Source: Bacillota bacterium
GTDB taxonomy: Bacteria > Bacillota > Sulfobacillia > Symbiobacteriales > Symbiobacteriaceae
Reading direction: 5' to 3'
NCBI GenBank assembly: GCA_028287415.1
Contig: JAQBPS010000192.1
Location: 1-13,748, forward strand
Length of the DNA stretch: 13,748 nucleotides
Shown: positions 13,632 through 13,748 of the stretch, piece by piece
Layout of the letters: each line of letters begins with the position of its first letter
Position numbering within the stretch: the stretch's first letter is position 1
Position numbers and translations under genes: made by a program
Notes under the pieces: model-generated
What the model saw: only the letters and a program-made list of their open reading frames with translations
What the model was told of the DNA's origin: nothing
The model's database searches: none

Positions 13632-13675
13632 TACCATTTCCGAGTTGAGGGAGCAACCACTTGACGGAAATGGTA
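13632..13675. repeat. 11-bp perfect inverted repeat
   Basis: TACCATTTCCG (13632-13642) and CGGAAATGGTA (13665-13675) with a 22-nt interior that holds a further GTTG/CAAC pair (13644-13647, 13654-13657). It lies at the left end of repeat copy B, where copy A has the shorter GCCGC/GCGGC repeat. Confidence 0.7.
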
Positions 13676-13748
13676 CGGCTTTTCCTTCGGCTCCCCACGC
13701 TCGAAGCTTCGCCTCAATCGTGGAAGCAGGTCGCTTACATGGCGAAGA
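13656..13748. repeat. Repeat module copy B (93 bp, cut by the window edge)
   Basis: About 80 percent identical to copy A and running to the last base. If the pattern holds, a CCACCGC-type hairpin should follow just outside the window. Confidence 0.8.

Larger units (their letters stand above)
13201..13748. other. Non-coding region with repeated hairpin modules
   Basis: 548 bp without a gene I can support. Positions 13201-13400 are the leader of the DnaD-like gene, with a weak -10 (TAAAAT, 13302-13307, minus strand) and a perfect palindrome GTGTCGACAC (13321-13330). From 13403 to the right edge lie two good copies and one decayed copy of a repeat, two near-identical hairpins, and an 11-bp inverted repeat. 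A plus-strand frame of about 99 codons (13289-13588) crosses the repeats and both hairpins and is unlikely to be real. Confidence 0.6.

Noticed and set aside
13403..13748. CRISPR array
   Set aside because: The repeat units are about 93 bp, only about 80 percent identical, with long unequal spacing and hairpins; nothing like 25-40 bp near-identical repeats with even spacers.

Overview
The window looks like chromosomal DNA of a fairly high-GC Firmicute (Bacillota), possibly a Symbiobacterium-like or clostridial thermophile; the genus is inference. The evidence is the gene set: an AbrB-type transition regulator, a DarA/PstA cyclic-di-AMP receptor, RicT (YaaT), DnaI and a DnaD/DnaB-like loader protein, and a T-box riboswitch ahead of metG. 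Codons are GC-rich, and several genes start with GTG or TTG behind strong Shine-Dalgarno sites.

Layout in transcription order, almost all on the minus strand. From the right edge, positions 13748-13201 hold no gene but contain a repeated module with hairpins. Then come a DnaD-like replication protein (13200-12175), dnaI (12206-11190, overlapping it), a YaaO-like PLP decarboxylase (11074-9668), tmk (9660-9028), darA (8990-8661), holB (8648-7629), ricT (7524-6223) and rsmI (6101-5259). The order yaaO-tmk-darA-holB-ricT-rsmI-abrB-metG, with abrB alone in the opposite orientation, matches the Bacillus subtilis cluster near the origin. yaaR, yabA, trmN6 (yabB) and yazA are missing at their usual places.

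abrB (4885-5145, plus strand) has its own promoter and an intrinsic terminator. Between abrB and metG, where B. subtilis has nothing comparable, lies a two-gene minus-strand operon encoding a NurA nuclease and a HerA-type hexameric ATPase (4660-1856). metG (1415 to beyond the left edge) has a clear sigma-A promoter and a complete T-box leader (about 1775-1492) with a terminator.

Functionally the window combines replication initiation and elongation (DnaD-like, DnaI, delta prime, dTMP kinase), translation (MetRS, RsmI), RNA processing (RicT), second-messenger sensing (DarA), transition-state regulation (AbrB) and probable DNA-end processing (HerA-NurA). The two parts most worth a second look are the nurA-herA insertion with its repeat-rich intergenic control region, and the 190-bp-spaced repeat and hairpin module upstream of the DnaD-like gene.
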